From assembly GCA_046349855.1 (NCBI GenBank), contig JAXMBM010000031.1, positions 1-64,000 on the forward strand: DNA of 64,000 nucleotides, in the 5' to 3' direction. Shown here in pieces: positions 27,940-36,221 of this stretch. The stretch comes from CAIXSC01 sp046349855. GTDB taxonomy: Bacteria; Planctomycetota; Planctomycetia; Pirellulales; Pirellulaceae. The position numbers were made by a program, and so were the translations under genes. Positions within the stretch are counted from its first letter, which is position 1; each line of letters starts with the position of its first letter. The notes under the pieces were generated by a model. The model was not told where the DNA came from. It saw only the letters and a list, made by a program, of their open reading frames with translations, and made no database searches.

Positions 27940-28236
27940 ATGGGACGTTCGTCGAAAAAGGGACCGTTTGTCGACATCAACGTGTATGGCAAGGTCCGGG
28001 CTCAGCTCGAGGCCGGCGGTGCCAAGACGCCGATCAAGACCTGGGCGCGAGCGTGCACGATCGTACCCGAGTTCGTCGGTTTCACGTTCGACGTTCATAA
28101 CGGCAAGCAGTTCATCAAGGTGTTTGTCACGGAAGATATGGTCGGCCATCGGCTGGGTGAATTCGCTCCGACGCGGACCTTCCGCGGTCACAGTGGCAAG
28201 AAGGCGGCTACGCCAGCTGCCGCACCTGGCAAGTGA
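27940..28236 (+). CDS. rpsS: 30S ribosomal protein S19
   Basis: 98 residues. MGRSSKKGPFVD, KTWARACTIVPEFVG and HNGKQFIKVFVTEDMVGHRLGEFAPTR (split here as the conserved core) identify S19, which contacts S13 and the tRNA region in the 30S head. A GGGAGAGCGGAAAG ribosome site precedes the ATG. Confidence 0.97.
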   Translation: MGRSSKKGPFVDINVYGKVRAQLEAGGAKTPIKTWARACTIVPEFVGFTFDVHNGKQFIKVFVTEDMVGHRLGEFAPTRTFRGHSGKKAATPAAAPGK

Positions 28237-28257
28237 TTGGAAGTTGAGGACTGAGTC

Positions 28258-28614
28258 ATGTCATTCAATGCTACTCACCGCTATGCTCGGATCAGCCCGC
28301 GTAAGGTGCGTCACCTGGCGAACCTGGTTCGTGGAAAGTTCGCCTCGGAGGCGCTCGAACTGCTGCGGTACCAGCCGCAGCGCGGAGCGCGGTTGCTGGA
28401 GCAGGTGATCAAGAGCGCTCTGGGAAATGCCCAGGACCCGGAGCAGTTGAAGGGACGTCGCGTCGACCTCGAGGACCTGGTGGTGCTCGATGTGCGAGTG
28501 GACGGCGGGCCGATGTTCAAGCGAATCCGGCCGCGGGCGCGCGGGATGGCGTTCATGGTCAAGCGGCGGATGTCGCACATCCAGGTGGAACTGGTGGATA
28601 TTAGCGGCGAGTAG
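28258..28614 (+). CDS. rplV: 50S ribosomal protein L22
   Basis: 118 residues. RISPRKVRHLANLVRGK at the start and RIRPRARGMAFMVKRRMSH near the end are typical; the latter forms the beta-hairpin that reaches into the exit tunnel, where macrolide resistance changes occur. It lies 21 nt after rpsS. Confidence 0.97.
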   Translation: MSFNATHRYARISPRKVRHLANLVRGKFASEALELLRYQPQRGARLLEQVIKSALGNAQDPEQLKGRRVDLEDLVVLDVRVDGGPMFKRIRPRARGMAFMVKRRMSHIQVELVDISGE

Positions 28615-28696
28615 CGGACGGGGTCGTACACGGCGCAGCGGTCGGCTCAGCAGTTCGGACAGCTCAACGAATCGGTCAGCTTGCGGGAGACAAGGT

Positions 28697-29410
28697 ATGG
28701 GTCAGAAGGTGAATCCAGTTGGTTTTCGCACCGGAGTCATGACCGGGTGGAAGAGCCGCTGGTATGCGTCGAAGCAGGAATTCGCCAATCTGCTGATCGA
28801 AGACAAGCGGGTGCGCGACTTCATCAAGAATCACCCGCAGAAGACTCAGTACCGCAGTGCCGGCATCGATCGGATTGAGATCGAACGGACGCGGGACGAG
28901 GTGAAGGTGATCCTGTTCGTGGCACGGCCCGGGCTGATCATCGGCAAGAAGGGGCAGGAGGTCGAGTTGCTGCAGGAGGAACTGCAGAATTTGATCGGCC
29001 GGCGAGTGAACTTGAAGATTGAGGAAGTATCGCGACCGGAGCTGCAGGCGCAGCTGGTTGCTGAAGAGATTGCCATGCAGTTGTCCAAGCGGGCCAGTTT
29101 CCGCCGGACGATGAAGAAGGCGATGGAATTGACGATGGACGCCGGAGCCAGGGGGATTAAGGTCCAGCTGGCCGGGCGGTTGGGTGGCGCCGAAATGGCG
29201 CGTCGAGAAAAAGCGATCCTGGGATCCATTCCGCTGAGCACCTTGCGGGCGAAGATTGACTACGGCTTTGCCGAGGCGTCGACGGCGCAGGGGAATCTGG
29301 GTATTCAGGTGTGGATCCACCAGGGCATGTATGAAGGAGACGTGACCGATGGCGCTAATGCCGAAGCGGGTCAAGCACAGAAAAAGCCAAAGAGGACGTA
29401 TAAAAGGTAA
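28697..29410 (+). CDS. rpsC: 30S ribosomal protein S3
   Basis: 237 residues. MGQKVNPVGFRTGV opens the protein; a KH domain with GLIIGKKGQEVELLQEEL is near residue 75, and the C-terminal domain has GAEMARREKAILGSIPLSTLRAKIDYG. S3 guards mRNA entry on the 30S head. The last 20 or so codons (GANAEAGQAQKKPKRTYKR) are read in a different frame from the start of rplP, giving a 62-nt overlap that is much longer than the operon's other overlaps. Confidence 0.97.
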   Translation: MGQKVNPVGFRTGVMTGWKSRWYASKQEFANLLIEDKRVRDFIKNHPQKTQYRSAGIDRIEIERTRDEVKVILFVARPGLIIGKKGQEVELLQEELQNLIGRRVNLKIEEVSRPELQAQLVAEEIAMQLSKRASFRRTMKKAMELTMDAGARGIKVQLAGRLGGAEMARREKAILGSIPLSTLRAKIDYGFAEASTAQGNLGIQVWIHQGMYEGDVTDGANAEAGQAQKKPKRTYKR

Positions 29411-29765
29411 CGCCACGCGCGGCAACCGCGTAGTCTTCGGCGAGTTTGGTCTGCAGGCCGTGCAGGGCGGCTGGATCAAGGCGCAGACGATCGAAGCGGG
29501 TCGTATCGCGGCTCAGCAGTACGTTCGGGGCGAGGGGCGATTGTACGTGCGGATGTTCCCGCACAAGTCGATCACCGCCCGTCCGCTCGAAACCCGCATG
29601 GGTAAGGGTAAGGGCGAACCGGCTGCCTGGGTGGCGGTGGTGAAGCCTGGGGCGGTGCTGTACGAACTGGCGGGCGTGACGGAAGAGCAGGCGCGGATGT
29701 GCATGGCGCGGCTGGCGCACAAGATGCCCATTCGCGTGCGGTTTGTTCGTCGACGACCTGGATAG
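29349..29765 (+). CDS. rplP: 50S ribosomal protein L16
   Basis: 138 residues. MALMPKRVKHRKSQRGR matches the conserved L16 start, and ETRMGKGKGEPAAWVAVVKPG is the signature near the tRNA elbow. Because the first residues are highly conserved, the ATG inside rpsC is the likely true start, so the first 62 nt are doubly coding. GAAGGAGACGTGACCG upstream, within rpsC, supplies the ribosome site. Confidence 0.97.
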   Translation: MALMPKRVKHRKSQRGRIKGNATRGNRVVFGEFGLQAVQGGWIKAQTIEAGRIAAQQYVRGEGRLYVRMFPHKSITARPLETRMGKGKGEPAAWVAVVKPGAVLYELAGVTEEQARMCMARLAHKMPIRVRFVRRRPG

Positions 29766-29777
29766 GGAGCTGCGGTC

Positions 29778-29975
29778 ATGAAGGTGGCGGAATTGCGTGA
29801 CATGAGTGATGAGCAGCTGGCGCTTACGCTGCAAGAGACGAGCAGCGGGCTGTTTCGCTTGCGGCTGCAGGCGGAGACGGAGCGGCTGGACGCGCCGAGC
29901 GAATTGCGGCGGAATCGGCGCCTGTTGGCGCGGATCATGACGATCCAGCGGGAACGGCAATTGAAGAAGAGTTAG
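29778..29975 (+). CDS. rpmC: 50S ribosomal protein L29
   Basis: 65 residues, the usual small coiled-coil L29: MKVAELRDMSDEQL, a middle FRLRLQAETERL and RRNRRLLARIMTIQRER. It sits at the tunnel exit next to L23. It follows rplP by 12 nt with GGGAGCTG before the ATG. Confidence 0.96.
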   Translation: MKVAELRDMSDEQLALTLQETSSGLFRLRLQAETERLDAPSELRRNRRLLARIMTIQRERQLKKS

Positions 29976-30021
29976 GGGTGGCGGGCAGCTGCCAGAGCGG
30001 CGCCCGAGGGGAGATATTGAG

Positions 30022-30321
30022 ATGCCGAAGCGCGTGGTGGTGGGCGTGGTGACGAGGGACAAGGCGGATAAGACGCGGCGCGTCGAAGTCCCCCGACTCG
30101 TGCGACACAAGAAGTACGGCAAGATCATTCATCAGCGGACCGTGTGCTATGCCCACGACGAGAATAATGCGTCGGCGGCTGGGGATACGGTGGAGATCAT
30201 CGAGTCGCGACCGCGGTCCCGGATGAAGCGCTGGGAGCTCGTGCGGATTGTCGCCAAGAGCGCCTCGGAGGATCGAGTGGCGAACCAGGTGGCCGAGTCG
30301 ATCTCGGATACGGTGAGCTGA
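30022..30321 (+). CDS. rpsQ: 30S ribosomal protein S17
   Basis: 99 residues, OB-fold protein of 16S rRNA. GVVTRDKADKTRRVEVPRL is the N-terminal strand pair and DTVEIIESRPRSRMKRWELV the conserved second half. It is slightly longer than the common 80-90 residues because of a C-terminal tail (KSASEDRVANQVAES). Confidence 0.96.
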   Translation: MPKRVVVGVVTRDKADKTRRVEVPRLVRHKKYGKIIHQRTVCYAHDENNASAAGDTVEIIESRPRSRMKRWELVRIVAKSASEDRVANQVAESISDTVS

Positions 30322-30435
30322 GCGGCCGCTGGCGAAACGGAGAGGTCACCGTGCTGGCCTCGAGCGAGTTCGCCAGGCAGCGAGCCCGCCAGACGTTGGT
30401 AGCGACCAACAGGACAGACGAAGGGTCGAACAGTC

Positions 30436-30804
30436 ATGATTCAGCAGGAAACTCGGTTGACCGTTGCTGACAACACCGGCGCCAAGGAAGTGATGTGCAT
30501 CAAGGTGCTGGGGGGGTCCCGGCGGCGCTATGCGGGCATCGGCGACGTCATCATCTGCTCGGTGAAGTCGGTGGTACCGGGCGGTGACATCAAGAAGAAG
30601 GCGGTGGTGCGGGCGGTGGTGGTGCGCTGCAAGCAGCCGACTCGACGGGAAGACGGGAGTTACATCAAGTTCGACAGCAACGCGGTGGTGCTGGTGGACA
30701 ACGATGGCAATCCCCGCGGAACACGTATTTTCGGCGCGGTGGCCCGAGAGCTCCGCGAGCGTAACTTCATGAAGATTGTCAGCCTCGCGAGCGAGGTGGT
30801 GTAA
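30436..30804 (+). CDS. rplN: 50S ribosomal protein L14
   Basis: 122 residues, the standard length. MIQQETRLTVADNTGAKEV, then GDVIICSVKSVVPGG and GTRIFGAVARELRERNFMKI are diagnostic. L14 lies at the subunit interface. In enterobacteria this gene starts the separate spc operon; the 114-nt gap before it is the place where such a promoter would lie, but I see no good -35/-10 pair. Its TAA overlaps the rplX ATG by one base. Confidence 0.98.
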   Translation: MIQQETRLTVADNTGAKEVMCIKVLGGSRRRYAGIGDVIICSVKSVVPGGDIKKKAVVRAVVVRCKQPTRREDGSYIKFDSNAVVLVDNDGNPRGTRIFGAVARELRERNFMKIVSLASEVV

Positions 30805-31154
30805 TGCATATCAAGAGCAACGACACAGTGATGGTGATCCGCGGCGACGACAAGGGGCGCCGCGGGAAGGTGCTGAGCATCGACCACAAGGCAGGCACGC
30901 TGGTGGTCGAGGGGATGAATCGCGTGTTCAAGCACGTGAAACGCAGCCAGAAGAATCCCCAGGGGGGACGGCTGTCGAAGGAAATGCCCCTCCGGCTGTG
31001 CAACGTCATGCTGGTCTGCGAAAAGTGCGATCAGGCGTCGCGTACCGGCGCTCGCTACCTGGAAGACGGGAGCAAGGAGCGGTACTGCAAGGCGTGTGGC
31101 GCCGGCAATGGGGTCATCGCCCCGCCGCGAGCCGCATACGCTCGCAAATCGTGA
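30804..31154 (+). CDS. rplX: 50S ribosomal protein L24, zinc-ribbon form
   Basis: 116 residues. The KOW motif region is VMVIRGDDKGRRGKVLSID, followed by NRVFKHVKRSQKNPQGG. The C-terminal part keeps two CxxC pairs (CEKCDQ and CKACG), the zinc-ribbon form of L24. L24 starts 50S assembly. Translation is probably coupled to rplN through the TAATG overlap. Confidence 0.97.
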   Translation: MHIKSNDTVMVIRGDDKGRRGKVLSIDHKAGTLVVEGMNRVFKHVKRSQKNPQGGRLSKEMPLRLCNVMLVCEKCDQASRTGARYLEDGSKERYCKACGAGNGVIAPPRAAYARKS

Positions 31155-31280
31155 GATGGTGCGGACGGTGGCAGCGGGGCTCCCGCTGGCAAGTCGTCCG
31201 GCAAGTGAAGAATGGGACGGAAATCAACGCAGCGGTTGGACTCGTGAGCGGTCCAGCCTACGGCGGAGAAGCGGAAGGCT

Positions 31281-31847
31281 ATGAAACCTCGATTGCAAGA
31301 ACGGTACGAGACGGAGGTCCGCGGAGCGCTGGCCGAGAAGTTCGGGTTGAAGAACCCGCTCGCGGTGCCGCGGCTGCTGAAGATTGTGGTCAACATGGGC
31401 GTCGGCGCGGCGACTCAGGACAAGAAGTTCCTCGAGACGTCGGTGGAAGCGATGGGGCAGATCACGGGGCAGAAGCCCGTGGTGACGCACTCTCGCAAGG
31501 CCATCGCCGGCTTCAAGCTCCGCGAGGGCATGGCGATCGGCTGCAAAGTCACGTTGCGGCGGCAGCGGATGTACGAATTCCTGGATCGGCTGGTGTCGCT
31601 GGCGCTGCCGCGGGTACGTGACTTCCGTGGGGTGAGTCGCAAGGCGTTTGACGGCCATGGCAACTACAGCCTGGGGCTGGCCGAACAGCTGGTGTTTCCG
31701 GAATTGAATCCGGACAAGTTCACCCGCGTCCAGGGGATGAACATTGCGTTTGTCACGTCGGCGAAGAACGACGAGCAGGCCCGCGAGCTGTTGCGGTTGC
31801 TGGGCTTGCCGTTCCAGGTGGACGAAAAGTCGAAGGGCGCGGCGTAG
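31281..31847 (+). CDS. rplE: 50S ribosomal protein L5
   Basis: 188 residues. MKPRLQERYETEVRGAL, PRLLKIVVNMGVG, ITGQKPVVTHSRKAIAGFKLR and GNYSLGLAEQLVFPEL are all typical. L5 binds 5S rRNA and contacts the P-site tRNA. A GGAGAAGCGGAAGG ribosome site precedes the ATG; the 126-nt spacer before it holds nothing recognised. Confidence 0.97.
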   Translation: MKPRLQERYETEVRGALAEKFGLKNPLAVPRLLKIVVNMGVGAATQDKKFLETSVEAMGQITGQKPVVTHSRKAIAGFKLREGMAIGCKVTLRRQRMYEFLDRLVSLALPRVRDFRGVSRKAFDGHGNYSLGLAEQLVFPELNPDKFTRVQGMNIAFVTSAKNDEQARELLRLLGLPFQVDEKSKGAA

Positions 31848-31891
31848 GCGCGGGTGGCGTTTTATCGGTTCTGTAAACGGGGTTGATACTC

Positions 31892-32077
31892 GTGGCGAGT
31901 AAATCGAAGCGAGCGAAGGCGTTGCAACCGCCTAAGTTTTCCACCCGCCTGCGGCGGCGGTGCCGGCTGTGCGGGCGTCCGCGGGCGGTCTATCGGAAGT
32001 TCGGGATTTGCCGGATCTGTTTCCGCAAGTTGGCGGATCAGGGCATGATTCCGGGAGTGCGGAAGGCGAGCTGGTAG
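31892..32077 (+). CDS. rpsN: 30S ribosomal protein S14, type Z (zinc-binding)
   Basis: 61 residues, exactly the length of the short zinc form. Four cysteines occur as CRLC and CRIC (RRRCRLCGRPRAVYRKFGICRICFRKLA, given here as the zinc knuckle region at residues 23-50). The C-terminus MIPGVRKASW is the family end. The start is GTG; three upstream in-frame codons were rejected because family homology begins at ASKSKR. Confidence 0.96.
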   Translation: MASKSKRAKALQPPKFSTRLRRRCRLCGRPRAVYRKFGICRICFRKLADQGMIPGVRKASW

Positions 32078-32095
32078 CGAGGGAACAGGAAGATC

Positions 32096-32491
32096 ATGTT
32101 GACTGACCCGATCTCCGACATGTTGACGCGGATTCGTAACGCGGTGGCCATCGAGCGCCCCTACGTCGATATCCCGGCGTCCAAGGTCAAGCGTGGGCTC
32201 GCGGACGTGCTGAAGCGCGAGGGCTACATTTGGGATTGGAAAGAGGTGCCCGAAGAGCCGGTACCGCAGCTGCGGATCGAGCTCAAGTACGGGCCGAGTG
32301 GCGAACGCGTGATCCAGCACCTCAAGCGGGTGAGCACTCCCGGCCGGCGCGTTTATCGTCGGTCGAAGGAGCTGCGCCCCGTGTTGAACGGGCTGGGGAT
32401 CACGATCATCAGCACCAGTCATGGGGTGGTGAGCGACCGCGAGGCGCGCACGAAGAACCTGGGTGGCGAAGTGCTGTGCGAGGTCTGGTAA
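32096..32491 (+). CDS. rpsH: 30S ribosomal protein S8
   Basis: 131 residues. MLTDPISDMLTRIRNA at the start and the C-terminal STSHGVVSDREARTKNLGGEVL identify S8, a primary binder of 16S rRNA helix 21; in E. coli it represses the spc operon. It lies 18 nt after rpsN. Confidence 0.97.
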   Translation: MLTDPISDMLTRIRNAVAIERPYVDIPASKVKRGLADVLKREGYIWDWKEVPEEPVPQLRIELKYGPSGERVIQHLKRVSTPGRRVYRRSKELRPVLNGLGITIISTSHGVVSDREARTKNLGGEVLCEVW

Positions 32492-32598
32492 GCTCCTGGG
32501 GCCGGTGCCCGGGTGAGGTACCTTGAGTAGGCGTCTTGCCGTGGCCCGCGGAACGGGCTCGTGAGACGGAATCCTTCTGAAACGAAGCGAAGTGGGTT

Positions 32599-33141
32599 AT
32601 GTCGCGCATTGGATTGAAACCGGTCCCGATCCTGGACGGCGTGAAGGTCTCCGTCGCCGGCCGGACGGTGAACGTGGAAGGCCCGCAGGGCAAACTGTCG
32701 TGGGAACATCGCCCCGAGGTGAAGGTCGCTGTCGACGCGACGGCCAAGCAGGTGGTGGTGAGCCGCGTGTCGGAAGAACGCCTGGCGAAGGCGCTCCATG
32801 GTCTGACCCGGTCGCTGATCCAGAACATGGTGGTGGGCGTCAAGCAGGGCTATGAAAAGCGGCTGGAAGTCATCGGAGTCGGCTACGTCGTCTCCGTGCA
32901 GGGCAAGCTGGTGACGCTCCGCGTCGGCTTTGCCAACGAGATCAAGAAAGAGATCCCGGCTGGCCTGAAGGTCACCTGCCCGGACCAGACCCACGTCGTG
33001 ATCCAGGGGTGTGACAAGCAGCTGGTGGGACAGTTCGCGGCCGAGTTGCGGTCGGTGCGGAAGCCGGAACCGTACAAGGGCAAGGGTGTGCGGTACCAGG
33101 GCGAGCACGTGAAGATCAAGCCGGGCAAGGCGGCACAGTAG
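32599..33141 (+). CDS. rplF: 50S ribosomal protein L6
   Basis: 180 residues. MSRIGLKPVPILDGVKV, RSLIQNMVVGVKQGYEKRLE and the signature KPEPYKGKGVRYQGE near the end are typical of L6, which supports the factor-binding site on 23S rRNA. The 107-nt spacer after rpsH has no recognised gene. Confidence 0.97.
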   Translation: MSRIGLKPVPILDGVKVSVAGRTVNVEGPQGKLSWEHRPEVKVAVDATAKQVVVSRVSEERLAKALHGLTRSLIQNMVVGVKQGYEKRLEVIGVGYVVSVQGKLVTLRVGFANEIKKEIPAGLKVTCPDQTHVVIQGCDKQLVGQFAAELRSVRKPEPYKGKGVRYQGEHVKIKPGKAAQ

Positions 33142-33173
33142 TAGGGCATCACATCGCAGGGTAGGTGACGACC

Positions 33174-33542
33174 GTGGACAAGAGTAAGTATTTGGGACAG
33201 GTGCGTCAGCGTCGGCGCTGGCGGGTGCGGAAGACCATCCGCGGCTCGGCGGAACGCCCGCGGCTGACCATTTTCCGCAGTCTGAAGCACGTCGGTTGCC
33301 AGGTGATCGACGACGACCAGGGGCGAACCCTCGTCTCGATCAGCACGCGTGACAAAGAGGTCCGTGGCCAGATTGGTTACGGGGGGAACAAGCAGGCGGC
33401 CGAGACGATTGGCAAGCTGCTTGCTCAGCGCGCTCTGGCAGCGGGGATTCAGCAGGTCTGTTTTGACCGCGGCCATTACAAGTATCACGGCCGAGTGGCG
33501 GCGTTGGCCGAAGCCGCGCGGCAGGCCGGTTTGCAGTTTTAG
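33174..33542 (+). CDS. rplR: 50S ribosomal protein L18
   Basis: 122 residues. A basic N-terminus is followed by RPRLTIFRSLKHVGCQVIDDD, IGKLLAQRALAAGIQQVCFDRGHYKYHG (its core) and ALAEAARQAGLQF. L18 binds 5S rRNA. The start is GTG at 33174 (MDKSKYLGQ); another GTG three codons earlier (33165) is possible. Confidence 0.95.
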   Translation: MDKSKYLGQVRQRRRWRVRKTIRGSAERPRLTIFRSLKHVGCQVIDDDQGRTLVSISTRDKEVRGQIGYGGNKQAAETIGKLLAQRALAAGIQQVCFDRGHYKYHGRVAALAEAARQAGLQF

Positions 33543-33614
33543 TCAGCAGCCGGCAGCGGGCGCGGTGAAGCTCGCTCGGCGTCGGCACAACCGTTTTGCG
33601 GGAGAAGAACTAGC

Positions 33615-34100
33615 GTGTCTACCGATTCGGGTCGCGGAGATTTCATCGATCGCACCGTGAAAATCAAGCGGTGCGCGGCGGTGGTGAAGGGCGGGCGCCG
33701 GTTCAGCTTTGCCGCCATGGTGGTGGTGGGCGACGGAAAGGGGCGCGTCGGCTGGGGCTATGGCAAGGCCAACGAAGTGCCTCCGGCGGTCGAGAAGGCC
33801 CAGAAGTTTGCCAGCCGCAGCATGGTCCGCGTGCCCTTGCAGGAAGGGACGATTCCCCATCGAGTAGCCGGTAAGTTCGGTTCGGCCGAAGTCGTGCTGC
33901 TTCCCGCCGGTCCGGGTACGGGTGTGATTGCCGGTGCTTCGGTGCGGGCGGTCTGCGAAGCCGCGGGGATCACGAACATTCTGACCAAGAGTTTCCGCAG
34001 CAATAATCCGGTGCTGCTGGTGAAGGCGACGATTGCCGCCCTGAAGAATCTCCGCACCCAGCAGGATGTGGAACGTTTGCGAGGAGTTACGTTGTCATGA
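33615..34100 (+). CDS. rpsE: 30S ribosomal protein S5
   Basis: 161 residues. DRTVKIKRCAAVVKGGRRFSF, VVGDGKGRVGWGYGKANEVP and LLPAGPGTGVIAGASVRAV mark S5, which acts in decoding accuracy and mRNA unwinding. The start is GTG after GGGAGAAG. The ATGA overlap with rplO leaves no room for rpmD (L30), which lies between these genes in many bacteria. Confidence 0.97.
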   Translation: MSTDSGRGDFIDRTVKIKRCAAVVKGGRRFSFAAMVVVGDGKGRVGWGYGKANEVPPAVEKAQKFASRSMVRVPLQEGTIPHRVAGKFGSAEVVLLPAGPGTGVIAGASVRAVCEAAGITNILTKSFRSNNPVLLVKATIAALKNLRTQQDVERLRGVTLS

Positions 34101-34633
34101 GACTGCACGATGTCAACCAGGGCGTCCACACGGGCCGCAAGCTGATGCGGGTGGGACGTGGCCCGGGGTCCGGCAAGGGAAAGACGGCCGGGCGCGGCGG
34201 CAAGGGGCAGACGGCCCGAGCGGGCTACAAGGCGCTGCCCATTTTTCAAGGCGGTGCCACCCCGCTGGTGCGGCGCGTCCCCAAACGCGGTTTCACGAAC
34301 AGCTTCGCGCTGGCGATCGCCACGGTAAACGTCAGCGACCTGGAGCGGGAATTCGCGGCTGGCGAGGAAGTGAATCCGGAAACGGTCGTCGCCAAGCATC
34401 TGGTCCACGGTCAGTTCGACCAGCTGAAGATCCTCGGGGATGGGCAGCTGCAGAAGAAGCTCAAGGTCGCCGCCCATCGCTTCAGCGCCTCGGCTCGACA
34501 GAAGATCGAGGCGGTGGGAGGCGAGGTGGTGGTGATTCCGGGCCCCACGCCGGTCGCGGAGAAGCAGCGAGCGGCTCGGGAACGGAATAAAGCCGCACGA
34601 GCCGCCAAGGGCGGCCGCAAGCTGTCGAAGTAA
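34097..34633 (+). CDS. rplO: 50S ribosomal protein L15
   Basis: 178 residues, longer than the usual 145-150. MRLHDVNQGVHTGRKLMRVG, GRGPGSGKGKTAGRGGKGQ and PLVRRVPKRGFTN are diagnostic; the C-terminal fold ends in SASARQKIEAVGGEVVVI. The extra residues are a basic, alanine-rich tail (RAARERNKAARAAKGGRK). It is translationally coupled to rpsE by a 4-nt overlap. Confidence 0.97.
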   Translation: MRLHDVNQGVHTGRKLMRVGRGPGSGKGKTAGRGGKGQTARAGYKALPIFQGGATPLVRRVPKRGFTNSFALAIATVNVSDLEREFAAGEEVNPETVVAKHLVHGQFDQLKILGDGQLQKKLKVAAHRFSASARQKIEAVGGEVVVIPGPTPVAEKQRAARERNKAARAAKGGRKLSK

Positions 34634-34646
34634 GGTAAGATCACAG

Positions 34647-34676
34647 CCGCCGGTCTTGGGCCGGCGGTTAGTGTTT
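34647..34676 (+). terminator. Hairpin between rplO and secY (terminator or attenuator candidate)
   Basis: A perfect 7-bp GC stem, CCGCCGG (34647-34653) and CCGGCGG (34661-34667), encloses a 7-nt loop and is followed by TTAGTGTTT. The T run is imperfect, so partial read-through into secY is likely, which could tune secY below the ribosomal genes. Confidence 0.45.
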
Positions 34677-34738
34677 GCGAGTGACTCAGCGGAGTTTCCA
34701 CCGGACGGAGTCGGCCCCGCAAGGGACGGATCGAGGCC

Positions 34739-36115
34739 ATGTTCGAAAAGCTGCGCGTCGTCTTTACGATTCCCGAACTGCGTCAGAAGATTCTGCTGAC
34801 GTTATTGTTTCTGGCCATCTACCGCGTGGGCTACTGGATTCCGGTGCCGATCGTGGACCAGGAGCAGTTGCGGAAGGCCTTTCAGGCCAGCACGGGGCTG
34901 GGGCAGTTCATTCAGCAGGTGTCGGTGTTCAGCGCCAGCAACCTGAGCCAGGCCACGATTTTCGGTCTGGGGATCATGCCCTACATTTCGGCCTCGATCA
35001 TCCTGCAGCTGCTGGGCAGCGTATGGAAACCGCTCGAGGAACTGCGGAAGGAAGGGGAAACAGGACGCAAGAAGATCAACGAATACACCCGCTATCTGAC
35101 GGTGGTACTCTGTCTGTTCCAAAGCTGGGTGTATGTGCGCGTCCTCATGGAGCCCGCGTCCGGGGGAGGCAGCATGATCGACCCCTCATTCCTGTCGAAT
35201 GCGCTCGACCCCAGTTCGCTGGGATTTGGCTGGCAGATCATCACCGTGCTGATCATGACGTGCGGCACGATCTTCTTGATGTGGTTGGGCGAGCAGATCG
35301 ACGAATTCGGCATCGGTAACGGAATCAGCTTGCTGATCATGGCCGGCATTCTGGCGCGGATGCCGGAGGCGCTGGTGGATCTGTTCAAGAACGCCGAATT
35401 CCAGCTCCAGGGCTTCGGCCAGGGGGTGATTGGCGTCGAAACGATGATCATCCTGGTGTTCCTCTTCATCGCGGTCGTTCTCGGGGTGGTCTTCATCACC
35501 CAGGGGCAGCGGCGAATTCCCACGCAGAGCGCCAAGCACGTCCGCGGCCGGCGGGTGTTCGGCGGTACGCGTCAGTACCTGCCGCTGAAGCTGAACCAGT
35601 CGGGCGTGATGCCGATCATTTTCGCCAGCAGCCTGCTGATGCTCCCCTCGATCCTGCTCAACCTGATCGCCGGTTGGACCTCATCCTACGGCCAGAAGCT
35701 CGCGGAAGTCGCCAACATCTTCAATCGCGGGACCTCGTTTACCTACAACGTGCTCTATGTCGGTTTGATCTACTTCTTCTGCTATTTCTGGACCGCCATC
35801 ACGTTCAATCCCAAGGAAATGTCCGAGAACCTGAAGGATTATGGAACGTTCATCCCGGGCTACCGGCCTGGGCGACGGACAGCCGATTATCTGGAAAAGG
35901 TGATGTTGCGGATTACCTTCGTCGGTGCGGGCTTCCTGGCCCTGGTCGCGGTGGTTCCGACCATCGTCTCGGGACTGCTGGGAGTGAATTACCAGATCGC
36001 CAGTTTCTACGGTGGAACCGGATTATTGATTGCGGTGAGTGTGGCGTTCGACCTGGTGCAGAAGATCGACAGCCACCTCGTCATGCGGAATTACACGGGT
36101 TTGCTGGAGCCCTGA
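34739..36115 (+). CDS. secY: Preprotein translocase subunit SecY
   Basis: 458-residue channel subunit of the Sec translocon in the inner membrane. Ten membrane segments can be followed from LLTLLFLAIYRVGYWIPVP to FYGGTGLLIAVSVAFDLVQ. Family motifs include FGLGIMPYISASIILQLLG, GNGISLLIMAGI and the cytoplasmic loop QGQRRIPTQSAKHVRGRR. An additional periplasmic stretch (MEPASGGGSMIDPSFLSN) follows the third segment. It follows rplO, the conserved bacterial position. Confidence 0.98.
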   Translation: MFEKLRVVFTIPELRQKILLTLLFLAIYRVGYWIPVPIVDQEQLRKAFQASTGLGQFIQQVSVFSASNLSQATIFGLGIMPYISASIILQLLGSVWKPLEELRKEGETGRKKINEYTRYLTVVLCLFQSWVYVRVLMEPASGGGSMIDPSFLSNALDPSSLGFGWQIITVLIMTCGTIFLMWLGEQIDEFGIGNGISLLIMAGILARMPEALVDLFKNAEFQLQGFGQGVIGVETMIILVFLFIAVVLGVVFITQGQRRIPTQSAKHVRGRRVFGGTRQYLPLKLNQSGVMPIIFASSLLMLPSILLNLIAGWTSSYGQKLAEVANIFNRGTSFTYNVLYVGLIYFFCYFWTAITFNPKEMSENLKDYGTFIPGYRPGRRTADYLEKVMLRITFVGAGFLALVAVVPTIVSGLLGVNYQIASFYGGTGLLIAVSVAFDLVQKIDSHLVMRNYTGLLEP

Positions 36116-36221
36116 ACGACTGGCCGCGTCCGTTCGGACGGACGGAGGAGGCGCAAGGGTGCAGGTTTCTTCCGAGCGATTGCCGCGGCATCATCAAGGC
36201 CTGGTGGGGCTGGAACACGCG

